Positions 38,001 to 51,231 of a stretch of 64,000 nucleotides of DNA are shown here, one piece after another. The position numbers were made by a program, and so were the translations under genes. The notes beneath the pieces are model-generated. The model saw only the letters and a program-made list of their open reading frames with translations, did no database searches and was not told the DNA's origin. The DNA lies in assembly GCF_014633365.1 (NCBI RefSeq), contig NC_068350.1, positions 32,975,119 through 33,039,118 on the forward strand, written 5' to 3'. Every line of letters begins with the position of its first letter. The first letter of the stretch is position 1. Source of the DNA: Diospyros lotus (Eukaryota; Streptophyta; Magnoliopsida; Ericales; Ebenaceae).

Positions 38001-41000
38001 GTACCCCCTTACAATTTCAACATCCTCACATTTTCTTTGTGCTTTTCCATTAGTCACCATCTGCATCGCGTACCCTAGGGCCCATTTTTCGAGACATTTT
38101 TGAACTCTTAATGCAGATACAATTTTCAAGGGTTTCCCTACTTGGGTACTGACAAATCTTACGGTCTATTATCAGGTCCAATTAGTCTGACTGCTCGTTT
38201 CCTACAGTCCAGCTGAGCTTGGTTTTAGGATAGGAAATCCATCCCTAATATAATATTGAAATCTTGGATCTCCAACAAGTTCAGGTCCACTAGAAATATG
38301 GTTTCCCCTATCGTAATTGGACACTCCGGCACTATCCGTTGTGAACAAAACCAAGTTCCCATTGGGGTTTGCACACTCATAGGTACAGTGGACTCTTTGG
38401 TGCTTAGTTCCACACATTCTACTGCGACATATGATATAAATGAGTGGGTGGCTCCTGAGTCTATCAATGCATGCATACATATATCTTGAACAAGGAGCTT
38501 GTTAGTGTAGATGCTCTAGACCCAATCAGATTAGGCATGTTGTACACTGACAATTGTAATCATATTATTATTTGAATAAAGAGTTATTCAAATTCACAAG
38601 AAGTCATTCTATTAGTTTCTTGTTATTATTGTAATAACCGAATGAAACTAGATAGAAGTCCATATGATGTATACTGTGAATAATCTATAAAGATGTGAGA
38701 TGATGCATCACAGTTTCTAGACATCATTAAACATCCCAAGTTGTAACAATGTCAAGAATGGACATTGACAATTACGGTAAGACTTGTATGTGCTATGTTT
38801 TTGCTATGTGATAGCAATGGGGGTCTCACACCCATAGGCATGGAGATGCCTAGACAAGTACATAGGTGACCAATGTTGGAGAACGTGTCACTGGACATGA
38901 CTCGCCATGAGAATCCATTTTGGTTATATGTTGATGGAATTCTCATACGAGATGAGTGTAACTAATCCTTGGACCTGAGGTTGTCACGGTCATCTCATAA
39001 GAAGACCGATATGCTTTGACATCGTTTCGATGGGCCTAGATAAAGGCTGCACGTGGGCGATCATTGGGCATATCGTGAAGCTTATGGAAATGAGTGCATA
39101 ACCAAGATGGGACTCGTCTATCCCTTGATAGAGGATGATGTATCTAAGGCACCTTCGGTGGATATTCACTTTAAATCCATGGCCATGGTAAAAGAGATCA
39201 ATAAGGAGTTATTGATTTACTTTCTATTAAGTGAAGATATCCAGAAGACCGAAGAAAACTCATGTGATCGTTATCAAGCAACACATCGCCATACTTGAGA
39301 TCACATAAGATACATTGACGAGAGGATCGAATTACACGGTAACCATGCTCGTGAAAAGTTATTTGCGGATTATAAATCCTTCTGAATAATTGGGTAGGCA
39401 TGATGCCTTGCTAAAGGCCAATCTTGTCTTATGTGTTTGTACCGACACATTGCCAACATATTCGGAAGCCTAATGAGTCATACGCAATAGGCACGATCCC
39501 TGGCTTAAACCAGGAGAGTGGACGTATGGTTAAGTGGGACACTTCGGTAAGAAATTTTACCGTCGTAGGTTCTCACGAAAAAAGAACAAATAGACGTAAT
39601 GACGTCGATATGACGAGGAGTCGTCATAATGGAAAGAGTTTCCTAAAAATGACAATTGATTAAATTAGGAAGTAGTTTCTAATTTAATAATTTTCTATTT
39701 GTTGGAGTGGCAAATAGGAAATAAAATATATTTGGGCTTAAGTTAATATTTAGACTAAATTAGATTTGGGCCAAATATTAAATTAAATATTATATTTGAA
39801 CTAAATTGGATTTGGGCTAAATATTAAAATAAATATTATATTTGGACTAAATTAGATTTGGGCCAAATATTAAATATTATATTTGGACCAAATTAGATTT
39901 GGGCTAAATATTAAATAAAATATATTTGGGCTTGAATTAGATTTGGGCCATAATATTTTATTTAACCTATAAAAGGATTGGGCCATTTAATTATATTTCT
40001 AGTTGGACTAGAATAAGCCCACTTAAGATTCTAATTAAATTAGAATTAATGGGCTAGCCCAATCCATTAGGGTTTTAGAAACCCTAGGATATTTCACTAT
40101 AAATATCCTTTTATAGGTTGCCCATTATTGAAGTGTTTTTGGTGTCGTTTTTCAAGAGTTGAAAAACGTATTGCCGTTCACTCTTCCCGTTTCTTTTGGC
40201 ATCGATTTGAAACGTGGGTGTTCTTTTACCGTCCATACACAAGCCGTGCAAAGGAGAAGGAGCTAGCACTCCTATTCCGCTCTCCTTGCCAACGGACGCG
40301 TGCCGGGTATCACGAGTTAGAGGCTGGACGCTTGGACGGCTCGAATCCGCGAACGACTCGATAATCTAAAGGTTAGATTTATTTATTTGTTTGTGAATGA
40401 TTTAATTTCGACGTTGATCCAATCGCCGAGATCGGGGTAAGTTCAAAATTTTGAACTACGCTGTTTACCCCCTAGCGATCTTGCTTCACTTTCAGAGCGT
40501 ACCTTCAATCACTTGTGGGTTTGATACCGCGTCCACTTTGGTCAGATTGAACACCCTCCCAGTTGCTGCTCGTGCTCCCTCCCCGGTTGATCTCGGCGGT
40601 CTAGTCCTTCCACGTTGGGGACACCAAGAAGCTATGCGCCTTGGTGTATTGCAATTAAAGCATACTATCGGTTTCCTCTGGACCCCTACAACTGGCGGGT
40701 CTATCTTAACAGTATTCGTCTCCAACCATTTCAGACAATTTCTGACTATATGCCCCGTCTCACCATAGTGATAGCACTCCCTGGTGACTCTTGAAATTCC
40801 GCAGGGGAGATTCCACCAGTGAGGTTTATGACATTTGGGGCATGCTTTTAACTCCTCCTTAAATTTACCTGCCCCCGGGCGAGTGAACCGATATCCCTGC
40901 TCTGGCACAACCTTTTTTAGCCCCTCACTGGACGGTTCCTTTGCTCGAGTGATCTTCCCATAATTCATTAGTCTCTTTTCAATATTCACGGCCTTAGCCA

Positions 41001-41679
41001 CAACTTAATGAAAAGTATGAGCCTCAACATAGCTCATCCCTCGACGTACCTCCGAACGTAACCCTTGGATAAACTGGTCCATCTTATCAACCTCTGACAA
41101 CATATAAGTTGGGATATATTTCAACAACTTCACAAATTCATCTTCATACTATGATACCGTTAGGTGAGACTGTTGCTTGAGTTCCATGAAATTTTGTTTC
41201 TTCCGAATCTACCAATCGTGTGGATAATACTTCTCGTTAAACGCTTCCCTAAACTGTTCTCAACTTATTGGTTGTGCTTGCTCCTCGATCGTAGCCAACC
41301 GAGCATTCTGTTCTCGTAACGTCTCAGTTGTCAATCGCCACCACACCCTGGCTTGTTCGATGAATACAAAAGTGGCGCATCTCACTCATTGGTCTTTAGG
41401 ACAATCCATATATTCTAACAACTAATAAACATCTTCTACCCAATACTCCACTATGCTTGGATCAGCCTCCAACTGTCCTTTGAACGTTGGAGGGTGCAAA
41501 TCCACTAATGCTTTCAGCCAGCTGGACGCTTTGGTATCCACTTGGCGACCACCAGCTGGTTCTCGCCCCATTAAATGACTTTGGACCTCTTCAGAACACT
41601 CAGTCCCCCTCCTTATGGCCTCTGGGCCAGTATTTCCTGACTGAGAATTACGGATAGTTGCTCGTGTCACTGGCGCCAT
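35095..41679 (-). pseudogene. Gypsy gag-pol pseudogene
   Basis: Gag starts at 41679 (MAPVTRATIR). It reads through several stops to a CYHYGETGHIVRNC zinc knuckle (about 40770) and a second C-x2-C motif. A Copia-A-family solo LTR at 38500-40494 then interrupts. Protease follows with IDSGATHSFI (about 38465-38436). RT runs 38129-37292 with the [20 protein letters not shown] and FIDD motifs kept but a frameshift near 37510. RNase H and the integrase zinc-binding region span 37017-36175 ([11 protein letters not shown]). The integrase core down to about 35400 has stops. The C-terminus at 35362-35180 has a MVKVQW chromodomain-like stretch. It is inactive. Confidence 0.9.
38500..40494 (+). mobile_element. 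Solo LTR of the Copia-A family (1995 bp), opposite orientation
   Basis: It runs from TGTTAGTGTAGATGC to CTTCACTTTCA and is alignable over most of its length with the reverse complement of the array LTRs. It is clearly diverged and about 134 bp longer, mainly in the AT-rich repeat zone. Flanks are GAGCT (38495-38499) and GAGCG (40495-40499), a 5-bp duplication with one mismatch. No interior sequence remains. It splits the Gypsy gag-protease boundary. Confidence 0.9.
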
Positions 41680-42797
41680 CTGCACGCTACAACTATTTTT
41701 CATTAAACACGTGTCATCAAAACGTAACAGCGAAGGTTTATTAATCACAAAGAAATTACAGTCTATTTCTTACAAGCACACAAATTTACAATTTATTAAC
41801 ACACTCTTAACTTGACCGACACGTTACTAACCAAACTAACTGCCCATATTTTACATTAACACACCATCTACATTTCTAGTATCACACACAAAGTTAGTAG
41901 TTCCCCAACTATCCAACCCTCAACTTTGGTTTGACATTCTCGGCTAAGTAGCACTCGCGGTATCTCCCACAACTCGGGAGGTCGTTTCATCAACCAGCTG
42001 TGATAGATCCCCATTGCTCGATACGCTGAAAAAAGGATTCAGGGGCAACGCCTCCATGGTCTCCATGGCTCCTCACATCTCAACCTCCATCGGGAGTGCG
42101 GTGGGAAATACCCCAATCCTCGCCAGATCGTCAGGCTCCACGCACAGTTCCCAATCCATAGCCTAGCGCTCGATCGCATGAATGAAGTTACCATAATTGA
42201 ATCGTAAGGTCATATTCCACATTAAGGCATCCGTACGCTCTCTCCAGATGTCGTTCATATGCTTTCTTGCGAATAACACTTGCTTCTCTGACAGACCCCA
42301 TAACTCCGTACATATGGTGTTTCGAAACACCTGGTTTACCCTATACAGGAAGCTTAAAATTCCCTTATTGAAATGTTGACTACCTCCTATCAGAACAGAC
42401 AATTCTTGCTCCCACTACCACCATAACAGATCCACGAGTGAAAGATTCGGGTCTGGACCCGGCACGCTAGGGCCTGCCTCACCAAAATTCATGATGGTAT
42501 TCTATTATCTGCACATAAAATCGAGGGTTAGATCGATAACCAGCATAAATTTCTCCCCCCCCCCCCCCACGAGGCCTAGATTCAGGGATTCACACATCCC
42601 TCTGCTCGCTATCCTAGGAAACACAATTCCTAAGAAAGCCCACAATACAGACCATGCCTACCCAGGGGAGTATTTCAACTCCAGTTACGACCTACCCCGT
42701 CCCAGATGTGCATTCCCAATCCCATCATCCACATTTTGGTGTCGCCGATTTTTTTATATTTGGCCCTAATCAACACATCATGCCGATCACAAACCCC

Positions 42798-42810
42798 GCT
42801 CTGATACCAC
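42798..42810 (-). other. Primer-binding site, Gypsy
   Basis: The minus strand reads GTGGTATCAGAGC two bases inside the 5' LTR end at 42813. It is complementary to initiator tRNA-Met. Confidence 0.85.
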
Positions 42811-42812
42811 CT

Positions 42813-44558
42813 TGTGATGCCCGGGCCCCACTACCGGGTGCCACCATAACATACATTACAACCTAGGCTCGCTCCGAAGGACGACTATGCCCCTACCAAT
42901 ATAAAGTATTAAAATAATATGGGCGCCCTAGGTGGGGTCTAGACTTCACCACCTTCGACCGGTTGGGAACTCGGGAGTAAAATGCATAGGCAGCGAAAAC
43001 TCACCCGAGTCTCGTACCTGATTAGGCCCTTGGAGAATAATTTCAATTTCAAATAAGCAAATACCAATATGCACAATAAACTATTCCAACCACCAAACAT
43101 ATTTAAATATATCTCAGATTTTGGTCGTAGCCGACCAGTACAAGTTCCCTACACCTACTGGGTTTACTCATAATGAGAACCTTAACTTGATTCCAATTTA
43201 CTTCTGATTAAATCATAACTGCCACTTATAATTAACACACAGTAGATATATTACATTATTAACATTAGGGATTAACCCACACCCTCACGGTTAACGGTCA
43301 TTGCCAACTGGCGGCTCATCTATCAGCATCGCCTTTCCCTTCTCGGATCCCGAGCCACCTGTTGGGTTAGTGGAAAAAATATAGGGGTGAGTCCGGAGAC
43401 TCAGTAAGGGCAATATGAGTTGCAATAAATTAAAATACATGACAATTATAAAATAATGTGAAGTGTATCATGCATGTAGGCCTGTCCACCTCACCCCAAT
43501 CCGGATTTTGGTGGTCCCACTGATTTCATTTAGAACCCCATCTCAAGACTCACATAGTCCAAATCTATAGGCCCATGCCTAGACATTTCTCCCACAGTCT
43601 AATACAAGTCATGCTAAAATAAATTTACTCACAAATCATAATAAATCTTACCGCACGCTAACCACTTGCTTCGCGTCGGTTTCACATTCCAATTTTCTAT
43701 ACAATTATAAAATAAAATAGTTTAATTAAATGCACAGTTTATTTTAATTATTACCGTTACATTGCTAAATAATATAGCTAAACATGTGATTAATCTTTAA
43801 TTAACATTATTAAATAAATTTAAAATATTATTATACCTCGCGTATATTCTCGATTAGAGCTTCTGCGCGTAAAAAATTACAGCGTTACAGCAGTGAAATC
43901 ACTGCTATTTATAGGCGAGGAAGGGAGGAAATTCGGCCGATGGGGTGAAGAATTTGGGCTGCAAGGAGCCCCCAAATGCTGCCACGTGGCAGCAAGAGAG
44001 TGGGCAAGGGTGGTTGGCTAAGAGAAGGCCACAGCCACGCCACATGGTGCAGTTTGGGCACACCTGAGCTGCGCTTGGCCGTGTGGCTATGCGCGACAAG
44101 GCCGCGCGCGCCCGCGTGCATGGGCGCCAGCTGGCACCTCCAAACGGCGCCATTTCGCGCCTGGAATTGGCTGAAATTAATTCCAGCCAAAAAATTGCCC
44201 AAGCCCTTACGTTGATTCGATCCCGTGCCTGCCCGATGGCCTCCCACTCGCGCGACTGCTCATTCTACCTCTCGCCCTCAAACAATATGCATGCCCAATT
44301 AATTTTAAGGTGATCTAGAGCCATTTTTGAAAATCACACCACAGCCCCCCCAATCTTCCAGAATTTACACACACACCCCCACACCTCATTTTTCTTATTT
44401 CACCTACACCCTAAAATTTTCAAAACTCATTAATTTGATTTATTCTTTTTTTTCCCACTATTTCTATAAATATTCCTATAACTTTAATTCTTTAATAAAT
44501 CACAAATTACCATAAACCCAATGATTTATTATTTTTTTTCAAGGTCTAGGGTGTTACA
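42813..44558 (-). mobile_element. Gypsy 5' LTR (1746 bp)
   Basis: This is the uninterrupted LTR: TGTGATGCCC...GGTGTTACA on the plus strand. It supplies the empty-site comparison for the hAT insertion (CTGCCCGATGGCC here, CTGCCTAG-hAT-CTGCCTAG-TAGCC in the other LTR). Small plus and minus frames over 43905-44313 are not genes. Confidence 0.9.
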
Positions 44559-44563
44559 CCTAT

Positions 44564-46335
44564 GAATCCAACAGTTGCTCAGATCAAGAATCATAAGGAG
44601 AAAAGGACCAGAAAGTCAAAGTCAAAAGCAAAAGCTTACCTGTACTTTGCAGTTTCAAGCACAATATTTACCAGAATCATGAATCTACAATCAACAAAAT
44701 AGATCTGGGAGTATCTAAAAAAAGAATACCAAGGAAATGAGATGACAGAGAACATGCAGGTGCTGAATTTGAGATGCTAAGAATAAAAGAGTCAGAATCT
44801 AGAGTACTCTAACAAGCTGCTCAGTATTGTGAACAAGGTGAGACTACTTGGTAAGAATTTTTCTAGTGAGAGAATTGTGCGAAAAATTCTGGTTATATTA
44901 CATGAGAAATATGAATCCAAAATCTCTATTTTAGAAGAGTCAAAAGATCTGTCAATCATTTCTTTGGCAGAGTTGGTGGATGCATTACAAGCACAAAAGC
45001 AAAAAAGGATGATGAGACAAGAGAATTCTATGGAGGGTGTTTTTCAAGCAAAGGCACATAAATCAAGAGAAGACAAAGAAAGGAGGAACAATAGGAGGCA
45101 GAACAACAAGCAGGCTAGCAACAATGCTGGCAAGAACAAAAGCAAGGATGGAACTTATCCACCTTGTCCATACTACAAGAAGATCAATTATCTACAGAAG
45201 AAGAATTATCTGTAGAAGAAGTGTTGGTAGAGGCCAAATATTCAATGTAGAAAATGTGGTCAGATTGGGCACATGGAGAAGATTTGCGAGTCACAGAAGC
45301 ATGAAGAAGAAGCAAATGTCGTTGTTGAACAATATCAGGAGGAACAGTTGTTCGGTGCATTATGCTTTGTAACAAACATCAGTTCTAGTGACTCTTGGCT
45401 TATCGATAGTGGTTTGTACAAACCACATGACAAATGATCGAGAGCTTTTTAAAGAACTTGATAAAACTGACATTTCCAAAGTCAGGATTGGAAATGGTGA
45501 ATACATCGCAGTCAAGGGCAAATGAATAGTGGCTATAGAGAGTCTAACAGGTTTGAAATACATTACTGATGTTTTATATGTTCCTAACATTGATTAAAAC
45601 CTGCTTAGTGTTAGACAATTACTTGAGAAGGGCTTCAAAATATTATTTGAAGACAAATGGTGTAAGATTAAAGATGTAGAAGGCAAAGATACATTTAAGA
45701 TAAAAATGGGAGGAAAAAGCTTTGCTCTAAGTCTATTAAAGGATTAGCAAATAGCCTTTCCATGTAGCACAAGCAATGCAGAATTATGGCACAGGAGGCT
45801 TGGGCATTTTCATCATCCCGGATTTCCTTATATGCAAAAACATGATCTGGTGAAAGGATTGCCACTGTTGGAAGAAAGGGTGGTAGATTGTGTAGTTTGT
45901 CAATATGGAAAACAAGTTAGAAGTCCCTTCCCTCTTATTGCATGGAGAGCAACACACAAGCTTCAACTAGTTCACACAAATGTTAAAGGACCTCAAAAAC
46001 ATCATCTTTAAATGGTAGTAAGTACTATATTGTATTTATTGATGATTATACCAGATTTTGTTGGATTTATTTTTTGAAGTTAAAATCTGAGGTTGCTAAT
46101 GTATTTTGGAAATTTAAAGCATGGGTGGAGAATCAAAGTGGTTCCAAAATGCAGGTAATAAGGTCAGATAATTGGAAGGAATACACTTCTGACAAGTTTA
46201 ACAAATTTTGTGAAAAAACTAGTATTGAGCATCAACTTACAACACCTTATACTCCACAGCAAAATAGAGTAAGTGAAAGAAAAATGAGAACTATAATAAA
46301 GATGACAAGGTGTATGCTGTATGAAAAGGAGCTGT
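44564..46335 (+). pseudogene. Copia-D gag to integrase, middle fragment
   Basis: Gag resumes after the Gypsy insertion and holds several stops. A 128-codon frame at 44829-45215 covers the Lys-rich gag C-terminus. A CCHC knuckle (CRKCGQIGHMEKIC) is at about 45244-45285. Protease WLIDSG is near 45400, followed directly by a +1 frameshift. GAG-pre-integrase and the first part of integrase run to 46335, with E in the [10 protein letters not shown] motif. The solo LTR at 46336 then breaks integrase. Confidence 0.85.
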
Positions 46336-49040
46336 TGTAACACCCCAATTCCTGGGAGCGTTAGGTAACGTAAGATTCTGGGGATATATTTTTTTTTCTA
46401 ACAAACAACAGAAACTCAACATAAACTGTTCCTCGAAGATCCCGTTACACCTTTTCAGTATATCAACTATGAACCATCAATAACTAAGACAGGTTTACCA
46501 ACACAAATGCGGAAGCTAGATTGAAACCTTAACAGGTCATAACTGAAACCACTTTATTTATATTATAAAGCTAAGCCAACGTTTACATGATGTTTTCAAA
46601 ATAAACAACATAACTGAAAATGACATAAAGTAAACTATCCATTAATCGTCGTCATTCCTCGACAATCCCTTTTCCTTTTGCACCGCTACCTTCACCTGGA
46701 ACGTTTGAATATTCCAGGGACATAGTCCAAATTAGATGATGAATCATCTAAGTGAGAGTTCAAAATCACATTTTTCGAATGAATACAAGACATGAAATAA
46801 ACTAGTACACCCGGTAAGCCTTAGCCCAAGAGAATCCCACGCGCTTAACCCTACCACGGGAAAAGAGCAATCTCTCTAAAAGTTATGCCACCATACCGAC
46901 TCGACGACACGACACGATTCTAGCTTAAATGGGGCTGCCAACGCATCTCACCAGAATATGTTCCCACCTTAAGCATACAGGAATCACCATACAATCCCAA
47001 CTCCAAAATTTCACATGGACCACCTAGTCATCCTAGTGCAACTTCCCTGGCCAAACGGCCTGGCATGAAAATCAAGGCGGCTATCTTGACATGCTCACCA
47101 GCATCAGATACCCCTATTATTCCGTCACGCCCTTGGAGAATTACGGCTATATTATCCAGACAACATTCTAGGATGATATCCCACATGAACAACACTGTAT
47201 GGACCACCTAGTAGTCCTAGTGCAACTTCCCTGACCAAACGGTCTGGCACGGAAACCAAGGCGGCTATCCTGACATGCACACCAGCATTAGATACCCCTA
47301 TTATTCCGTCACACCCTTGGAGAATTATGGCTACACTATCCAGACAACATCTGAGGCTGACATTCTATACGTACACACAAAACTCAAGACAATACCATAT
47401 TTCACAATTCAATGCATCATATAAACAACATTTTATAAAATGCAATGCACCAGTTCAAAACGTTTAGGGATAAACCTCTCTCATAAAAACCAACCGTCAC
47501 CGGTTACCATTTCAATGCACAAAACCATTTTGCATGAAATCTACAACACATTTAGGAAACACAAACACTAAGTTTTAGGGTAAACTTCTCACCTCGACGT
47601 ATTTGGATCGCCTCGATCCTTGTGCACGACCTCGTTTTGCGTGCCAAAATACAAGTACTTGAACTTATAGTCAACCTCGAACCACAGCACTTCCTAAACA
47701 CCATAATTAATTAAGGAAGCATTAAAATCTATTTTCTTCAAATTTTCCATAATTTTCTCTATTTTCTCCCATTTTTCACCTCGATAATTCCAAAATAATT
47801 ATTTTCTCAACTATTTTTCCAAATATTTCAACACCATAATCCCTAAAATAATTAAATAAAAATTTTGGAAAATAAATTACCAAAATGCCCTTGCTCACGC
47901 GCTTGGCGCGTGTGTGAGGGTGAAGGCTGGCGCGTGGCTGCACGCGCCACCGTCTTCTCCAAAGATCCGGTCGCCGGCGGTTGCTCCAATGTCCCTGAAA
48001 CGCATACCCCCTTGAAGCCCTCTTAATTTCGATCACGATGGCACCAAAATCAGGCCGAAACAACACCAAAAGGCCCTCCAAAAATCGATTTACAGGCAGC
48101 CCTAGGCGATCCGCCTCCCACTCACGGCCAAGCTTCGATTAGCCACCAAACGAACACAAAAATACCTCAAAATGCTCCCAAAATGATCCTTGATGCTTCG
48201 CGACCAAAAGCCCTCTATCCCTTGCCTTCGATTCTCTCTAAAACGCAAGCTATTTGATGCTAAAAAATCGAAACTTCCGACCCTTATTTATACTAAAATT
48301 CCGATCACCTCATGGCCAATCAATGGCCAAAGCTTGGTCCCCAAGCTTCGTACAGCCGGATTACGACCTTCCCCAAGCCACCCTCAGCCGTCCCATCGCC
48401 GGAAACGGTGGCCATGTGCGTGGAAGGCGGTGGCCGATTTTCCCTGCTACGTTCACACCTACCATTTTGATAATTTGCACTTTTACCCCCTATTTTCTTC
48501 TAATTCCATTTTAGCCCTTTTTCCCTTGAGTCCCTGATCATTCTAACACCATTACAAAGACCCACAAGTCCTGTATTTTTCACTTGACACTTGAAACTTC
48601 TGAAAAATTACTGTTTTGACCTCCCTTGGGCAAAATTAGAAAAATTACACTTAGGCCCGATTGATTGTTTTTACCTTAAATCCATTCGATTCAACCAGAA
48701 ATCACTTAAGGGTTGTTCTACACATAAAATATTGGTCCTTGACACGCTCCGTTGACTTTCTGGACGTCTCCTACGTCGATTCGGTTTTCTCAGCCCGGTC
48801 GACAACTCTACCGAAAACTGTTCCCGATCCAACTTCTTTCATCACTAAAAATCATAATTTAAATCACTCATCGATACTATACAATTTTCCTTAATCTTCT
48901 AGGGTCCGGGGTACTCCCTTTAACTAATTCGGCTGCTTAAAGCTATGATAGTGTACCTTAAAGTCTCATTTTTCCGAAAATTCCAACTATACCCTTCATT
49001 AAATACCATTTATATCCTCATACCATTCCCGGGTATTACA
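46336..49040 (-). mobile_element. Solo LTR (2705 bp), probably Gypsy, in Copia-D integrase
   Basis: On the plus strand it reads TGTAACACCCC...CGGGTATTACA, flanked by GCTGT (46331-46335) and GCTGC (49041-49045), a 5-bp duplication with one mismatch. The interior has no retroviral coding. A TATAAATAAGG box on the minus strand near 48285 and the GGGTGTTACA-type end suggest it reads on the minus strand. The frames at 47776-48081 and 48190-48537 are not convincing genes. Confidence 0.82.
47015..47362. repeat. 184-bp tandem duplication within the solo LTR
   Basis: The block beginning ATGGACCACCTAGT at 47015 is repeated from 47199 with scattered substitutions, both copies ending around CCAGACAACAT. 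Confidence 0.85.
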
Positions 49041-51219
49041 GCTGCCAAAGAAATTGTGGGCAGAAGTTACAAACGCAGCAGTATTTCTGCTAAACAAACT
49101 ACCAACCAAAGTTCTGCAGAAGAGAACCCTATTTGAAGCATGGTTTGGTTATAAACCAGACTTACAACATTTAAAAACATTTGGTTGCGTATGTTTTTCT
49201 TATGTGCCACAATTAAAAAGGACAAACTAGATAAAAAAAAAAAAAGCAGAACCAGGAGTCTTTATTGGATATAGCAGCTCATCCAAGGCTTATAGAATCT
49301 TCCAACCACAAAATGGAAAAATTCTTATAAGTAGAGGTGTCAAGTTCATGAAGGATAAACAATGGAACTAGAAGGAGTCAGAAAAGGAGCAACACTTAGA
49401 GTTTCAACATATTCTTGAGGATGATAGATGAAGTACCGGTTAGAGGTACAAGGCTATTGTCTGATATTTATGAAAGGTGTAACATTGTTGTTTTTGAGCC
49501 TTCAAAGTTTAGAGAGGTAGAAAAGGATAACAAGTGGATTGAAGCGATGAAAGAGGAGGATCAGAATGATTGAAAAAAATGACACTTGGGAGCTGGTGGA
49601 CATATTCCCGAGGATGACATAGATGATGTATCGGTTAGAGGTACAAGGCCATTATTTGATATTTATGAAAGGTGTAACGTTGTTGTTTTTAAGCCTACAA
49701 AGTTTAGAGAGGTAGAAAAGGACAACAAATGGATTGAAAGCGATAAAAGAGGAAGATCAGAATGATTGAAAAAAATGACACTTGGGAGGTGGTGGACATA
49801 CCTCAACACAAAAAGCGTATAGGTGTCAAATGAGTTTACAGAACCAAACTAAATGCAGATGGTTCTATAAACAAATATAAAGCTAGACTAGTTGTGAAAG
49901 TGTATGCTCAAGTGTTTGGAGTAGATTTCTCTAAAACTTTTGCTCTAGTAGCACGACTTGATACAATCAGAATGTTATTTTCCTTGGCAGCACAAAAATG
50001 ATGGAAGGTTTACCAACTGGATGTAAAATCTACATTTTTAAATGGTTATTTGCAAGAGGAGATCTTTGTGGTGCAACTAGAAGGTTTCCAAGTCAAGGGA
50101 CAAGAGGAGAAGGTCTATTTGTTAAATAAGGCCTTGTATGGCCTTAAACAAGCTCCCAAGGCCTGGTATACCATGATTGATAAACACCTACTAGATCTTG
50201 GCTTTGTTAAAAGCCTAAGTGAAGCTACATTGTATGTAAAAGAAACTAATGCTAATTTGATCATAGTTTCTATTTATGTTGATGATATGCTTGTGGCAAG
50301 AAGTGATGAGGAGCTAATGCAAGAGTTTGAGTCTGAAATGCTCAAAGTATTTGAGATGGCAGACCTTGGCCCAATGTCTTATTTTTTTGGGAATGGAGGT
50401 GAAGCAAAATCAGGATGGAGTCTTTATATGTCAAAAGAAATATGCAGGGGTGATAATTAAGAAATTTCATATGAAAGACTGTAAATGCACAAATACCCCC
50501 AATGAATCAAAAGGAGAAATTTAGCAAGGATGATGGATCAAATAAAATTGATGAAGGTTAGTATAGAAATTTGATTGGTTGTTTGATGTATCTTACTACC
50601 ACTAGACTAGACATTATGTTTGCAGTGAGCCTACTTTTAAGATTCATGCATTGTGTAAGTGAGGTGCACGTTCAAGCTGTTAAAATGATTGTCAGATGTA
50701 TCAAGGGCACAATAAATTATGGTATCAAATATTTCTACTGTCAAGATTTTAAACTTCATGGTTATTTTGATAGTGATTGGGCAGGTTCACTTTATGACAT
50801 GAGAAGCACAATAGGTTTTTGTTTTAGCTTTAGATCAAGAATATTCTCATGGTGCTCAAAGAAGCAAGATGTGATAGCTCAAAGCACAGTTGAGACTGAG
50901 TATGTTGCAGCCACTGCAGCTATGAATCAAACACTTTGGCTAAGGAAGATACTTGCAGACTTACACATGGAAGAGAAGGAGTCGACACATTCATATAGAT
51001 AATCAAGCTACAATTTCAATCTCAAATAATCCTATTTTTCATAACAAGACTAAACATTTTAAGATCAAGTTATATTTCTTAAGAGAAGTGCATAAAGAAG
51101 GTGAAGTCAATTTGCTTTATTGCAGAATTGAGAATCAAATTGCAGATGTGTTAACCAAGGCCTTATCCAAAGCTAGATTTGAAGCTTTAAGAAACAAACT
51201 AGGCCTCTGTATCTACTGA
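49041..51219 (+). pseudogene. Copia-D integrase to RNase H, 3' fragment
   Basis: Integrase resumes at 49041. The linker and RT N-terminus carry an internal tandem duplication (49417-49800) with frameshifts. RT is readable at 50050-50524 with YVDDMLVARSD intact near 50280. RNase H runs 50571-51219 (DSDWAGS, AQSTVETEY, IADVLTKALS) with a frameshift near 50990. The stop lies 12 bp before the 3' LTR. It is inactive, and similar to Copia-B. Confidence 0.87.
49417..49800 (+). repeat. ~193-bp tandem duplication in Copia-D pol
   Basis: GAGGATGATAGATGAAGTACC at 49417 recurs as GAGGATGACATAGATGATGTA at 49610. Similarity continues to GGTGGACATA at 49604 and at 49800, with substitutions and small indels. 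Confidence 0.88.
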
Positions 51220-51231
51220 GGCAAGGAGAAG
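51220..51231 (+). other. Polypurine tract, Copia-D
   Basis: GGCAAGGAGAAG lies directly before the 3' LTR start TGTTGC at 51232. Confidence 0.8.

Larger units (their letters stand above)
30131..44558 (-). mobile_element. Gypsy retrotransposon (likely chromovirus) inside Copia-D gag
   Basis: LTRs at 30131-35073 (holding a hAT insertion) and 42813-44558 are flanked by a perfect CCTAT duplication (30126-30130 and 44559-44563). On the minus strand they begin TGTAACACCCTAGAC and end in GGGGCGTCACA or a close variant. The order gag, protease, RT, RNase H, integrase marks it as Ty3/gypsy. A MVKVQW-type chromodomain-like tail near 35250 suggests the chromovirus (Tekay-like) branch. The two LTRs differ by many substitutions and indels, so it is not recent. 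Confidence 0.92.

Noticed and set aside
47776..48537. 100-115-codon frames within 46336-49040
   Set aside because: They lie inside a solo LTR and have no retrotransposon or host domain.
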